Part shown: positions 54,487 to 64,000 of the stretch, one piece after another | How the letters are laid out: every line of letters starts with the position of its first letter | How positions within the stretch are numbered: the first letter of the stretch is position 1 | Assembly (NCBI GenBank): GCA_965203265.1 | Contig: CBDBBV010000002.1 | Location: 992,001-1,056,000, forward strand | Direction: 5' to 3' | DNA length: 64,000 nt | Origin: JAHRAW01 sp965203265 | GTDB taxonomy: Bacteria; Pseudomonadota; Gammaproteobacteria; Arenicellales; Poriferihabitantaceae | Made by a program: the position numbers and the translations under genes | Notes under the pieces: generated by a model | The model's database searches: none | What the model was told of the DNA's origin: nothing | What the model saw: only the letters and a program-made list of their open reading frames with translations

Positions 54487-57099
54487 ATGACAACAGGGAT
54501 CGCCCGCAACGCCGCGCGGCAGGCTGGACACACGCCGGTGATGCGCCAGTATCTGGCGATCAAGTCCCGCTATCCCGATGCGCTACTGTTCTATCGCATG
54601 GGCGATTTCTACGAATTGTTCTACGAAGACGCCGAGCGCGCGGCCAAACTGCTCGACATCACCCTCACCTCCCGCAGTAAATCCGCCGGCCAGCCCATCC
54701 CCATGGCCGGTGTTCCGTACCACAGTGTCGATCAATATCTGGCCAAGCTGGTGAAGCAGTCGGTGGCGGTCGCCATCTGCGAGCAGGTCGGCGATCCGGC
54801 GACCTCCAAGGGGCCGGTGGAACGCAAGGTGACCAGAGTGATCACGCCGGGCACCCTGACCGAGGAAAACCTGCTGGCCGACCGCCGCGAGAACATCACC
54901 GTGTCCCTGCTGGAATCGGGCGGGCGAATCGGCGTGGCCGCGCTGGAAATTTCCAGCGGGAGATTCACCGGCTTCGAGGTGGTCGGGCAGGAGCGTTTGC
55001 AAGGCGAACTGGAACGCATGGACGCCGCCGAAATCCTCATCCCCGAGGAGCAGGCGCATCTGGCCGAGGGGACGACGCCGACTCAGCTGCCGGACTGGTA
55101 TTACGAGTCGTCTCGATCCACCCGTATATTGTGCGACACCTTCGCCGTACACGATCTGGTGGCCTTCGGCGGCGACTCCCACCCGCTGGCGACGCGCGCC
55201 GCCGGTGCCCTGATTCAGTACATCCACGATCTCTACGGCAGCGAAATTCCCCACATTCGCGGCATCGAGTATCAGCAGGATGACTCCACCGTCATCATCG
55301 ACTCGGTCAGCCGCCTCAATCTGGAAATCGAGCGCAGTCGAGACGGCAACCGCGCGCACACCCTGATCAACCTGTTCGACCACTGCGCCTCCCCCATGGG
55401 CGCGCGCATGTTGCGACGCTGGTTCAACAACCCCAGCCGCGACCACGCGGCGCTGCGGGCGCGCCACGACGCCATCGACTGGCTCCTAGAAAACCGCCGC
55501 CACGAAGCCTTCGCCGCCCCCCTCAAGGAGGTCGGCGACATGGAGCGAATTCTCGCGCGCGTCGCCCTGAAAACCGCCCGCCCGCGAGACTTGGCGCGGC
55601 TGCGCGCGGCACTCGCCGCATTGCCGCGAATTCATCCGCAACTGCCGCTGGCGGAGGACGTCGCATCGGTACCGGCGTTGCTCCTGTGCCTGCGCAACCC
55701 GTTGTCGCCGCAGCCGGAAATTCTCGATTTGCTGGAACGCGCGGTGGTGGAAAATCCCCCCAACTTGATACGCGAAGGCGGCGTTCTGCGCGATGGATAC
55801 GATAAAGAATTGGGCGAACTGCGCCACCTGCAGCGGGATTCCGGCGAATTTCTGCTGGAATTGGAAGAACGCGAAAGGACGCGCACCGGCATAGCCAACC
55901 TGCGCGTCCAATACAACAAGGTGCACGGTTATTACATCGAGCTGCCGAGATCGCGCTCGGAGGAGGCTCCGCCGGACTACATCCGCCGGCAAACCGTGAA
56001 GAACGCCGAGCGTTTCATCACCGAGGAACTGAAGGCGTTCGAGGAAAAGATGCTGGGGGCGCGCACTCGCGCGTTGGCGCGGGAGAAGCATCTCTACGGC
56101 GAATTGCTGGAAAAGCTGGCGGTGCATGTGCCGGTATTGCAGGACTGCGCCGACAGCCTCGCTCAGCTCGATCTGCTGGTCAATCTGGCGGCGCGCACGG
56201 TGGCGCTGAATCTGGTGCGACCGGTGCTGAGCGAGGCCATGACCCTGCAGATCGAGGACGGACGCCATCCGGTGGTGGAGCGGGCGCTGGAGGGCGGCTT
56301 CGTCCCCAACTCCATCCATCTAGACGACACCACCCGAATGCAGCTGGTTACCGGCCCCAACATGGGGGGAAAGAGCACCTACATGCGTCAGGTCGCGGTC
56401 ATTACCCTGCTGGCGCACACCGGTTGTTATGTACCGGCTCGCAGCGCGGTCATCGGTCCGGTGGATCGCATATTCACCCGCATCGGCGCCGCCGACGATC
56501 TCGCCGGCGGGCGTTCCACCTTCATGGTGGAGATGACCGAAATGGCGCAAATCCTGCGCAACGCCACCGCCAACAGTCTGGTGTTGGTGGATGAAATCGG
56601 GCGCGGCACCAGCACTTTCGACGGCCTCGCTCTGGCCTGGGCCTGCGCCGCCGACCTGTCTCGGCGAATCCACGCCTGCGTGCTGTTTTCCACCCACTAC
56701 TTCGAGCTGACCACGCTGGCCGAGCACTTGCCGGGAGTCGTCAATGTGCATCTCGATGCGGTCGAGCACGGCGACGAAATCGTGTTCATGTACAGCGTCA
56801 AGCCAGGGCCGGCCAACCAGAGTTTCGGGCTGCAGGTGGCTCGGCTGGCCGGTGTGCCGGAGAGTGCGATCAGCGTTGCCAGAGAGAAACTGCGCGCCCT
56901 CGAAGAACACTATGTGGACGACCAAACCGAGGCTCGCCCCGAACCGCAGACCAGTTTGTTTGCGGTGCATCCTCCCGAGGAGCGGGCGATCATGGCGAAA
57001 CTCGAGGCGGTTGCGGTCGATCAAATCTCCCCCCGTCAGGCTCTCGACCTGCTGTACGAGTTGGACGAACTGCGGCGAGGGAAATTCGGGCGCGGATGA
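54487..57099 (+). CDS. mutS: DNA mismatch repair protein MutS
   Basis: Mismatch-recognition ATPase. Mismatch-reading GDFYELF (Phe-X-Glu) is at about 37-43, Walker A GPNMGGKSTYMR at about 622, then Walker B LVLVDEIGRGTSTFDG and ABC signature AGGRSTFMVEM. C-terminal helices follow, with a Leu-Asp-rich end (LDLLYELDELRRG). 870 residues (E. coli 853). The start at 54487 is chosen for family alignment and spacing from suhB. With MutL it determines the stability of the window's long homopolymers. Confidence 0.96.
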   Translation: MTTGIARNAARQAGHTPVMRQYLAIKSRYPDALLFYRMGDFYELFYEDAERAAKLLDITLTSRSKSAGQPIPMAGVPYHSVDQYLAKLVKQSVAVAICEQVGDPATSKGPVERKVTRVITPGTLTEENLLADRRENITVSLLESGGRIGVAALEISSGRFTGFEVVGQERLQGELERMDAAEILIPEEQAHLAEGTTPTQLPDWYYESSRSTRILCDTFAVHDLVAFGGDSHPLATRAAGALIQYIHDLYGSEIPHIRGIEYQQDDSTVIIDSVSRLNLEIERSRDGNRAHTLINLFDHCASPMGARMLRRWFNNPSRDHAALRARHDAIDWLLENRRHEAFAAPLKEVGDMERILARVALKTARPRDLARLRAALAALPRIHPQLPLAEDVASVPALLLCLRNPLSPQPEILDLLERAVVENPPNLIREGGVLRDGYDKELGELRHLQRDSGEFLLELEERERTRTGIANLRVQYNKVHGYYIELPRSRSEEAPPDYIRRQTVKNAERFITEELKAFEEKMLGARTRALAREKHLYGELLEKLAVHVPVLQDCADSLAQLDLLVNLAARTVALNLVRPVLSEAMTLQIEDGRHPVVERALEGGFVPNSIHLDDTTRMQLVTGPNMGGKSTYMRQVAVITLLAHTGCYVPARSAVIGPVDRIFTRIGAADDLAGGRSTFMVEMTEMAQILRNATANSLVLVDEIGRGTSTFDGLALAWACAADLSRRIHACVLFSTHYFELTTLAEHLPGVVNVHLDAVEHGDEIVFMYSVKPGPANQSFGLQVARLAGVPESAISVAREKLRALEEHYVDDQTEARPEPQTSLFAVHPPEERAIMAKLEAVAVDQISPRQALDLLYELDELRRGKFGRG

Positions 57100-57103
57100 A
57101 GCT

Positions 57104-57130
57104 CGATTAGGCCGATTAGGCCGATTAGGC
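57104..57130 (+). repeat. Triple 9-bp tandem repeat after mutS
   Basis: Three perfect copies of CGATTAGGC beginning 4 bp after the mutS stop. Non-coding here. It fits the window-wide pattern of short tandem repeats. Confidence 0.8.
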
Positions 57131-57207
57131 CGTGCCGGTGTACCCGGCGGCGCGGAATACATACAATAACGCCTTCCCGACTTGCGCCGAACCGGAGCGT
57201 TGCGAAC

Positions 57208-57531
57208 ATGACATATGTGGTTGCCGAATCCTGCATCCGTTGCAAATACACCGACTGCGTCGAAGTGTGCCCGGTGGATTGCTTTCACGAGGGGCCCAAT
57301 TTTCTGGTGATCGATCCCGAGGAGTGCATCGACTGCAGTTTGTGCGAGCCGGAATGCCCGGTGGACGCGATCTATTCCGAGGACGATCTGCCGGCGGATC
57401 AGCAACATTTTCTCGAACTGAACGCGGAGTTGAGCGAAATCTGGCCGGTCATCGCGGAGATGAAACCGGCGCCGGAGGATGCCGACGAGTGGCGCGAGAA
57501 GAAGGACAAACTGCCGCTTCTCGAGCGCTAG
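57208..57531 (+). CDS. fdxA: Seven-iron ferredoxin FdxA
   Basis: 107-residue [3Fe-4S][4Fe-4S] ferredoxin of the Azotobacter FdI type: CIRCKYTDCVEVCPVDCF and CIDCSLCEPECP. Its place directly after mutS is conserved in several Proteobacteria. It is a soluble electron carrier and one candidate partner for the aldehyde oxidoreductase. Confidence 0.94.
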   Translation: MTYVVAESCIRCKYTDCVEVCPVDCFHEGPNFLVIDPEECIDCSLCEPECPVDAIYSEDDLPADQQHFLELNAELSEIWPVIAEMKPAPEDADEWREKKDKLPLLER

Positions 57532-57602
57532 GCGGCGCTCAGTCTCTCGGCCCTCGACCCGCGCACATACACACAGGAATACGGGGAATACGGTAAAAGC
57601 GC

Positions 57603-60269
57603 ATGGAAGCCAGACCTTCTTCGGTGATTCGCCTCGAGGACTACCGCCCGCCGCCGTTTCGCATCCTCGAAACCGTGCTCGTCATCGATCTGGATTTCCG
57701 CGAAACCCGCATCACCGCCCGCCACCGGGTGGAGAGAACCGACTCGGCGCAACAACCTCTGGTTCTCGATGCGGATGCGGACGCCTTGACGCTCGGCGAA
57801 ATCCGCGTGGACGGCGTCGCCATCCCCGCCGCCGCATTCCGAGTCGAGGCCGACAAACTGACCATCCACCATCCCCCCGCCGCCGCGACCTTCGACCTCG
57901 CCATCGAAAATTCCATCCGCCCGGAATGCAACACCGCATTGAGCGGCCTATATAGTTCCGGCGACATGCTGTGCACGCAATGCGAAGCCGAGGGATTTCG
58001 CCGAATCACCCCGGCCATCGACCGCCCGGACAATCTCGCCGTCTACACGGTAACCCTGCGCGCCGAGCGAAAAACCCTGCCGCGCCTGCTGTGCAACGGC
58101 AACCTGATCGAGCAGGGGGAGTGCGGCGGCGGGCGGCACTACGCAGTGTGGCACGACCCCTTCCCCAAGCCCACCTACCTGTTCGCCGTGGTGGCGGGCG
58201 ATCTGGCGTGTCGCGAGGCGAGTTTCGTCACCTGCAGCGGGCGCGGCGTAACCCTGCGCTTTTTCGCCGAACTGCGGGACATCGACAAATGCGCCCACGC
58301 CATGGCCTCCCTGCAGCGCGCCATGGCGTGGGATGAACGGGTATACGGCCGCGAATACGACCTCGATCTGTTCAACGTGGTCGCGGTGAGCGACTTCAAC
58401 ATGGGGGCGATGGAGAACAAGAGTTTGAACATATTCAACACGCAGGCCGTGTTGGCCGATCCGGCGCTGGCCACCGACGGGGATTTCGAGCACGTGGAAG
58501 CGGTCATCGGCCACGAATATTTCCACAACTGGTCCGGCAATCGGGTAACCTGCCGCGACTGGTTTCAGCTCAGCCTCAAGGAGGGCTTCACCGTATTTCG
58601 CGAGCAGCAATTCAGCGCCGACATGGGCTCGGCGGCGGTCAAGCGCATTGCCGACGCCGCCCTCATGCGAAACCACCAGTTCCGCGAGGACGCCGGCCCG
58701 CTGGCGCATCCGGTTCGCCCGAATTCGTATATCGAGATCAACAATTTCTACACCACCACGGTGTATGAAAAGGGCGCCGAGGTGATACGCATGTTGCACA
58801 CCCTGCTCGGCGCCGAGATGTTTCGCCGGGGGAGCGACCTGTATTTCGCCCGCCACGACGGGCAGGCGGTTACCACCGACGATTTCGTCGCCGCCATGGA
58901 AGATATCAGCGGCATGGATTTGACCGGATTCAAGAATTGGTACAGTCAGGCGGGCACGCCGGTGGTGGATGTGGAGACCGCCCACGACGCCGCGCGCTCC
59001 ACCTACACCATCACCCTCAATCAACACTGCCCGCCCACCCCGGGCCAGCCGCGCAAGAAGCCGTTCGTGATACCGGTGCGCGCCGCGCTGTTCGATCGCC
59101 ACGGCAAGCGCCTGCCCCTCAGCGGCGACGATGGCGATGGCGAAGATCGCCTGCTGGTGCTGTCCGATCTGCGCCAGTCGTTCACCTTCCACGGCGTCGA
59201 ATCCGAACCGGTGGCCTCCCTGTTGCGCGGCTTCAGCGCGCCGGTGGAACTGCGCCAGCCCCTATCCGAGGACGAACTCGCCCTGCTGCTGGCGCATGAC
59301 GATGATCCGTACACCCGCTGGGAGGCCGGTCAGCGGCTGTTTCTCCGCTATATCCTCGCCGCCATTCAGTCGGACGCGAAGCCGGATGCGAAGGCGGTTA
59401 CCGCGGCCTTCGAATCGGTGCTCGATCAGGCCGATGCCGACCCCGCGTTGCAGGCGGAAATACTCACCCTGCCGAGCGAAACCTATATCGGCGAGCACCT
59501 ATCGCCCATCGCGCCCATCGACCCGGCCGCCGTGTGGCGCGCCCGTCAGGGTTTGAAGCGTCATCTGGGCAAGTCCCTGCGGGCGAAATTGCTGCAGCAC
59601 TATCGCCGCCTCGACCTCGCCAACGACGGCAGCATCAACGCCGTGCAAATCGCCGCGCGCAGTCTGCGCAACACCTGTCTCGACTATCTCGCCGCTCTGG
59701 ATGACGCGGAAACCCACATTCTGGCGGCGCGGTTGCTCGCCGATGCCAAGTGCATGACCGATTCGGTGGCGGCGCTGGTCGCGCTGGCCAATTCCAGCAA
59801 GGCGGATCGACAAACCCTGCTGGACGATTTCTACCGCCGCTGGCAAAACGAACCGCTGGTGGTGGACAAATGGCTGCGCATTCAGGCGAGCGTGCCGCGC
59901 GCGGAGACGCTGGCGCGGGTGAAATCCCTGACCCGCCATGCCGCCTTCGATCCCACCAACCCCAACAAGGTGTATTCCCTGATTCTCGGCTTCAGTCATG
60001 CCAACCCGTCTTGCTTCCACGCCGCCGACGGCGCCGGCTACCGCTTCGCCGCCCGCTGGGTAGCCCAGTTGGATTCGGCCAATCCGCAGGTCGCCGCCCG
60101 TCTGGCTTCCGCCTTCACCCACTGGCGGAAATACGCGCCGACTTTGAAGGCGCAGATGCGAGCCGCGTTGCGGGAAATCGCCGATCTGCCGAATTTGTCG
60201 CGGGATGTGGCGGAAATCGTCGGCAAAAGTCTGGCGGACGAGGACGCGGACGCCGGCGAAACTGCCTGA
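57603..60269 (+). CDS. pepN: Aminopeptidase N
   Basis: M1-family zinc aminopeptidase, cytoplasmic. GAMEN exopeptidase motif (about 268-272), zinc motif HEYFH (304-308) with the distal Glu in LSLKEGFTVF, and the Pfam DUF3458-type C-terminal domains. 888 residues (E. coli 870). An Asp-Gly run (GDDGDGED) is a small local expansion. Confidence 0.95.
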   Translation: MEARPSSVIRLEDYRPPPFRILETVLVIDLDFRETRITARHRVERTDSAQQPLVLDADADALTLGEIRVDGVAIPAAAFRVEADKLTIHHPPAAATFDLAIENSIRPECNTALSGLYSSGDMLCTQCEAEGFRRITPAIDRPDNLAVYTVTLRAERKTLPRLLCNGNLIEQGECGGGRHYAVWHDPFPKPTYLFAVVAGDLACREASFVTCSGRGVTLRFFAELRDIDKCAHAMASLQRAMAWDERVYGREYDLDLFNVVAVSDFNMGAMENKSLNIFNTQAVLADPALATDGDFEHVEAVIGHEYFHNWSGNRVTCRDWFQLSLKEGFTVFREQQFSADMGSAAVKRIADAALMRNHQFREDAGPLAHPVRPNSYIEINNFYTTTVYEKGAEVIRMLHTLLGAEMFRRGSDLYFARHDGQAVTTDDFVAAMEDISGMDLTGFKNWYSQAGTPVVDVETAHDAARSTYTITLNQHCPPTPGQPRKKPFVIPVRAALFDRHGKRLPLSGDDGDGEDRLLVLSDLRQSFTFHGVESEPVASLLRGFSAPVELRQPLSEDELALLLAHDDDPYTRWEAGQRLFLRYILAAIQSDAKPDAKAVTAAFESVLDQADADPALQAEILTLPSETYIGEHLSPIAPIDPAAVWRARQGLKRHLGKSLRAKLLQHYRRLDLANDGSINAVQIAARSLRNTCLDYLAALDDAETHILAARLLADAKCMTDSVAALVALANSSKADRQTLLDDFYRRWQNEPLVVDKWLRIQASVPRAETLARVKSLTRHAAFDPTNPNKVYSLILGFSHANPSCFHAADGAGYRFAARWVAQLDSANPQVAARLASAFTHWRKYAPTLKAQMRAALREIADLPNLSRDVAEIVGKSLADEDADAGETA

Positions 60270-60316
60270 TCACCACCACCATCACCCTCTCACTCTCAGC
60301 TACCGGAGAAACTCCA

Positions 60317-60679
60317 ATGAGCGAAGACACCCTGTTCAGCAAAATCGTCAATCGGGAAATCCCCGCGGACATCGTCTTTCAGGACGATCGGGTAACCGCC
60401 TTCCGCGACATCAACCCGCAGGCGCCCACCCACATCCTCATCATCCCCAACAAGATCATCCCCACGGTGAACCACATAACGGCGGAAGACGAGGCGGTTC
60501 TCGGACACCTGTTCGTCGTCGCCGCCCAAGTGGCGCGGCAGGAAGGCATCGCCGAAGACGGCTACCGACTGCTGGTCAACTGCGGCCGCCACGCCAATCA
60601 GGAAGTGTTCCACCTGCACATGCACCTGTTCGGTGGCCGCCCTCTGGGGTGGATGATCCAACCTCAATTGCCGCAATAG
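60317..60679 (+). CDS. hinT: HIT-family purine nucleoside phosphoramidase
   Basis: 120 residues with the histidine triad FHLHMHLFGG near the C-terminus and the IVNREIPADIVFQDDRVTAF start. Hydrolyses AMP-lysine and similar phosphoramidates. GGAG lies 8 bp before the ATG. 47 bp after pepN. Confidence 0.95.
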   Translation: MSEDTLFSKIVNREIPADIVFQDDRVTAFRDINPQAPTHILIIPNKIIPTVNHITAEDEAVLGHLFVVAAQVARQEGIAEDGYRLLVNCGRHANQEVFHLHMHLFGGRPLGWMIQPQLPQ

Positions 60680-60693
60680 CCGCCACGCTACCC

Positions 60694-61185
60694 CTAGCCG
60701 CCGCAACTCGCCAACAGCACCACCGAATACGCGGCGATGCCCTCCTCCCGCCCGCACAATCCCAGCCCCTCGGTGGTGGTCGCCTTGACATTGACGAGAT
60801 CGGCCTCGATTGCCAGATCGTCGGCGATATTCTCCCGCATCCTCGGTATGTGGGGCGCCAGCAACGGCCGCTCGGCGACCACGGTGCAATCGAGATTGGC
60901 AACCCGCCAGCTCGCCTGCGCCAGCATGGCCTGCAGTCGGCGCACGAACATGCGGCTGTCCGCGCCCCGATAACGTTCATCGGTCGGCGGGAAATGGCGG
61001 CCAATATCGCCCCAACCGGCGGCGCCGAGGCAGGCGTCGCACACCGCGTGCAGCAGCACATCCCCGTCCGAATGTCCGACCAGCCCGCGCGCCCAGTCGA
61101 TGCGCACGCCGCCGAGAATCAGTGGCCGGTTTTCCGCCAGTCTGTGCACATCGTAGCCGTGGCCGATTCGCATTGTTGTCGTCAT
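60694..61185 (-). CDS. ispF: 2-C-methyl-D-erythritol 2,4-cyclodiphosphate synthase
   Basis: Fifth step of the MEP isoprenoid pathway. Zinc ligands are in GYDVHRL and later in HAVCDACLG, with the GHSDGDVLLHA motif; the end has KATTTEGLGLCGREEGIAA. 163 residues. The ATG overlaps the ispD stop (ATGA), the usual ispD-ispF coupling. Confidence 0.95.
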   Translation of the reverse strand: MTTTMRIGHGYDVHRLAENRPLILGGVRIDWARGLVGHSDGDVLLHAVCDACLGAAGWGDIGRHFPPTDERYRGADSRMFVRRLQAMLAQASWRVANLDCTVVAERPLLAPHIPRMRENIADDLAIEADLVNVKATTTEGLGLCGREEGIAAYSVVLLASCGG

Positions 61186-61928
61186 TTTTGCCGAGCCCAC
61201 TCACCCTCCTCCAGATAGCCCGCCGCCAATTCCAAATCGCCCGGCACGGTGATCTTGATATTGCCCGAATGCCCGGCCACCACCGGCGCGTGCACGCCGC
61301 TCATCTCCATGGCGGCGGATTCGTCGGTGGGCACCACCCCGCGCCGCAACGACTTTCGCAACGCCGCCGCCAAGGGCGCGCAGCGAAACATCTGCGGCGT
61401 TACCGCCCGCCAGTAATTTCCCCCGCCGCCGCTACCGCCGACGGTTCCCTCGATGATCCCCTCGGAATTCGCCCGCTTCAAGGTGTCCGTCAGCCGCAAC
61501 GCCAGCACCGCGCCGCCGCCGTGCCCTCTGGCGGCGGCGACCAATTTTTCAATATCCTCGCCGCGCAGGCAGGGCCGCGCCGCGTCGTGCACCAGCACCC
61601 AGTCATCGTCGGCGGCGGCGTGCTCCGCCGCGAGATGATCCAGCGCGTTCAACACGGTATGCGCGCGCTGCGCCCCGCCGCGACTGATGCCGAGCAGTTT
61701 GGCGTGCTCGAATGGCTGCGACTGCGACTGCGCCCGCCACCAGCGATCGCCGGGGCGAATGCCGACGAGGACGCCGTCCACCAACTCGCTGCGGCATAGC
61801 GCCAACAGCGCATGGTCGATGACCCGCCGCTCGGCCAGCGGCAGGTACTGCTTGGGGCGGCGCATCATCATCCGGCTGCCGATGCCGGAAGCCGCCACCA
61901 CGGCCCAGATTTTTTCCGTATCGCTCAA
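61182..61928 (-). CDS. ispD: 2-C-methyl-D-erythritol 4-phosphate cytidylyltransferase
   Basis: Third step of the MEP pathway: CTP plus methylerythritol phosphate to CDP-ME. Nucleotide loop VVAASGIGSRMMMRRPKQYL, then VLVHDAARPCL and DESAAMEMSG. Homologues usually have PAAG where this has AASG. A Gly-rich insert (GGSGGGGN) expands one loop. Starts at TTG (61928); no ATG is in reach. 248 residues. Confidence 0.93.
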   Translation of the reverse strand: MSDTEKIWAVVAASGIGSRMMMRRPKQYLPLAERRVIDHALLALCRSELVDGVLVGIRPGDRWWRAQSQSQPFEHAKLLGISRGGAQRAHTVLNALDHLAAEHAAADDDWVLVHDAARPCLRGEDIEKLVAAARGHGGGAVLALRLTDTLKRANSEGIIEGTVGGSGGGGNYWRAVTPQMFRCAPLAAALRKSLRRGVVPTDESAAMEMSGVHAPVVAGHSGNIKITVPGDLELAAGYLEEGEWARQK

Positions 61929-61980
61929 CTGTTTGCTCGTCGGCGGCGGTTACAATCCGCACCCGCCGCCGACCTCCACC

Positions 61981-64000
61981 ATGCCCGATAAAAATCAACC
62001 ATCTATTGTGCCTGAACATCCCCGCAATCTCCTGCTGAATCCGACTCTCCCCGACCCTGCGCGCGCCGTCAACTGGAGCCAACTGCACGGCAGCGCGCTG
62101 GCGCTGGCCGTGGTGGAAGCCTCGGCGATATGTGCCCACGGCACCGGCTCTGGCTCCGGCCCCGTGGTGGTTGTGCTGGAAGATCAGCGCCAGCTGGAAG
62201 TCCTCGAAAGCGAGCTCGCCTTCTACCTAGCGGGCAACGCGGACGGCGAGGACACCCCGCCGGTGCTCTCCTTCCCCGGCTGGGAATGCCTGCCCTACGA
62301 TGTGTTTTCGCCGCATCAGGACATCACCTCCCAACGCCTCGGCATCCTGTCTCGCCTGCCGACCATCGGGCGCGCCATCATCCTCACCACCTGCGCCAAC
62401 CTGATGCAGCGCCTGCCGCCGGTGCACTATGTGCTCGGCCACAGTTTCTCCCTGCAAACCCGCCAGCGAATCGACCTCCACCACCTGCGCGAGCAGCTAC
62501 GCAACGCCAACTACGCCGCCGTGCAGCAAGTCATGTCGCCGGGGGAATTCGCCTTTCGCGGCGGTCTCGTGGATATTTTCCCCATGGGTGCCGATACCCC
62601 GTTTCGCCTCGACCTGTTCGACGACGAGATCGAGACCATCCGCCATTTCGACCCGGACACCCAGCGCTCCACCCGCCAAGTCGAGCGAATCGACCTCCTG
62701 CCGGCGCGGGAATTTCCGATGACGCCGGCGGCCATCAAACTGTTTCGCCAAGCGTTTCGCCGCCATTTCGAAGGCGACCCGCGCGCGCAGAAAATGTACG
62801 GCGAAATCAGTCGCGGCCACATCCCCGCCGGCGCCGAGTTCTTCCTGCCGCTGTTCTTCGAGGAAACCGCCACCCTGTTCGACTACCTCGGCGCCGACCC
62901 CCTGTGGCTGATTCAGGATGAATTCGCCGAAAACGCGAAAACCCATTGGGCGGAAATTCAGGATCGCCACCACAACGCCGCCTACGACCCGGAGCGCAAG
63001 GTGCTGCCTCCGCAAATGCTGCACATCCCGCCTGAGCACCTGCAAAGCCGCATCCGCGCCCACCGCCACATCGTCCATACCCACACTCGCGACCACGACC
63101 GCGACCGCCACGACCGCAACCGCCAGAGCAAAACCAACTGGCGCGCCGCCAGCGCCCCCACCAGCCGGATTCCGGTGGATCACCGGGAAGAATCCCCCTA
63201 TCACCACCTGCTCGCCCACATCGCCGAGTCGAAAAACCGCCTGCTGCTCGCCGTGGAAACCGCCGGGCGGCGGGAGGCTCTGGAGGGCGTATTGGCCAAC
63301 CACGGCCACATCGCCGAGCGCTGCGCCGACTTCCACCAATTCGCCCAGAGTACCGATCCCGCCATCCCGCTGGGCATCTGCGTCCATCCGCTGGAACGCG
63401 GCCTCAACCTGCCGCGTAACGGCATCGAGGTCATCGCCGAAAGCCAGCTGTACGGCGTCAAGGCCATATCCCGCCGCCGCGACCCGAGAGCGCCGGATCC
63501 GGAATCCGTCATCCGTTCCCTAGCCGAATTGCATGAAGGCGACCCGGTGGTTCATCTCGACCACGGAGTCGGTAGATATTGCGGCCTGCAGTTCCTCGAA
63601 ATCGGCGGCCAGCAGACCGAATTCCTCACCCTCGAATACCGCAACGGCGACAAACTCTATGTGCCCGCCCTCTCCCTCAACCTCATCGCCAGATTCGTCG
63701 GCGGCGCGCCGGAGCACGCCCCTCTGCATCGCCTCGGCGGCGAGCAATGGCAGCGGGCGAAGAAACGGGCGCGGGAAAAAGCCCACGATGTGGCGGTCGA
63801 ATTGCTGGAAATGGAAGCCCTGCGCAAGGCGCGTCAGGGTCGCGCTCTCAGCGTGCCTGCCGAGGAATATCAGGGTTTCGTCAGCAGATTCCCCTTCGAG
63901 GAAACCGCCGACCAGCAGCGCGCCATAGACGAGGTGCGCGCCGATCTCGAATCCGCCGAACCCATGGATCGGCTAGTGTGCGGCGATGTAGGTTTCGGCA
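61981..64000 (+). CDS. mfd: Transcription-repair coupling factor Mfd, N-terminal part
   Basis: About 673 of some 1150 residues are present. Mfd removes RNA polymerase stalled at DNA damage and recruits UvrA. Visible parts are the UvrB-like module (FPGWECLPYDVFSPHQDITS, RGGLVDIFPMGADTPF), domain 3, and the RNA-polymerase-interacting domain (DPVVHLDHGVGRYCGLQFLE). The start of the translocase lobe follows (FPFEETADQQRAI, then VCGDVGFG where the window ends). A His-Arg-Asp repeat (THTRDHDRDRHDRNR, about 366-381) lies in a linker. No clear ribosome site supports the ATG at 61981. Confidence 0.93.
   Translation, partial: MPDKNQPSIVPEHPRNLLLNPTLPDPARAVNWSQLHGSALALAVVEASAICAHGTGSGSGPVVVVLEDQRQLEVLESELAFYLAGNADGEDTPPVLSFPGWECLPYDVFSPHQDITSQRLGILSRLPTIGRAIILTTCANLMQRLPPVHYVLGHSFSLQTRQRIDLHHLREQLRNANYAAVQQVMSPGEFAFRGGLVDIFPMGADTPFRLDLFDDEIETIRHFDPDTQRSTRQVERIDLLPAREFPMTPAAIKLFRQAFRRHFEGDPRAQKMYGEISRGHIPAGAEFFLPLFFEETATLFDYLGADPLWLIQDEFAENAKTHWAEIQDRHHNAAYDPERKVLPPQMLHIPPEHLQSRIRAHRHIVHTHTRDHDRDRHDRNRQSKTNWRAASAPTSRIPVDHREESPYHHLLAHIAESKNRLLLAVETAGRREALEGVLANHGHIAERCADFHQFAQSTDPAIPLGICVHPLERGLNLPRNGIEVIAESQLYGVKAISRRRDPRAPDPESVIRSLAELHEGDPVVHLDHGVGRYCGLQFLEIGGQQTEFLTLEYRNGDKLYVPALSLNLIARFVGGAPEHAPLHRLGGEQWQRAKKRAREKAHDVAVELLEMEALRKARQGRALSVPAEEYQGFVSRFPFEETADQQRAIDEVRADLESAEPMDRLVCGDVGFG

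Overview
This is a high-GC gammaproteobacterial chromosome segment made up mostly of housekeeping genes in conserved neighbourhoods: rpsF-rpsR-rplI, aceE-aceF-lpd, lepA-lepB-rnc-era-recO, nnr-tsaE-ami-mutL with divergent queG, suhB-mutS-fdxA, ispD-ispF and mfd. The DsrE, DsrF, DsrH and DsrC proteins resemble those of sulfur-oxidising gammaproteobacteria such as Allochromatium rather than E. coli TusBCDE, so a sulfur-metabolising lineage is likely. The species cannot be named from the sequence.

Layout. 1-1.2 kb: ribosomal operon (minus). 1.4-7.8 kb: two tandem paralogous surface proteins (signal peptide, fibronectin/Calx-beta or cadherin-like passenger, C-terminal outer-membrane barrel). The downstream one carries a 25-bp homopolymer inside its leader. 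7.9-13.5 kb: pyruvate dehydrogenase complex. 13.5-18.8 kb: lepA-lepB-rnc-era-recO (minus), ending in an unannotated 34-aa membrane peptide. 19-24.8 kb: ppc, then an overlapping tungstate-transport operon tupABC-mobA. 24.8-29.9 kb: mutL, amidase, tsaE, nnr (minus). 30-31.1 kb: an IS481-like insertion sequence placed exactly between nnr and queG. 32.2-33.7 kb: a lower-GC accessory patch with a Cys-rich lipoprotein and a Sel1-repeat lipoprotein, the latter preceded by a 29-bp homopolymer. 33.9-35.6 kb: dsrEFHC plus a 27-aa membrane peptide. 35.6-38.7 kb: orn, rsmE, rsmJ, fabI. 38.7-42.2 kb: a tungsten aldehyde oxidoreductase and a Fic protein with a repeat array upstream. 42.2-52 kb: rlmD, exonuclease, quinone reductase, NAD-dependent formate dehydrogenase, sucDC (all minus). 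52-64 kb: acetyltransferase, trmJ, suhB, mutS, fdxA, pepN, hinT, ispFD and the first part of mfd. No tRNA, rRNA or CRISPR was seen.

Three themes connect the window. (1) Phase variation: two very long G/C homopolymers sit at secreted or surface-protein genes, and in the first one every out-of-frame length reaches a stop just before the signal peptide. (2) Tungsten enzymology: a tungstate ABC transporter, MobA, an aldehyde:ferredoxin oxidoreductase and a two-subunit formate dehydrogenase resembling the tungsten-containing FDH1 of Methylobacterium. (3) Many short tandem repeats of 6-9 bp have become part of housekeeping proteins (S6, AceF, Ppc, exonuclease, Mfd and others). The window also holds mutS and an endonuclease-type mutL, whose products limit such slippage.
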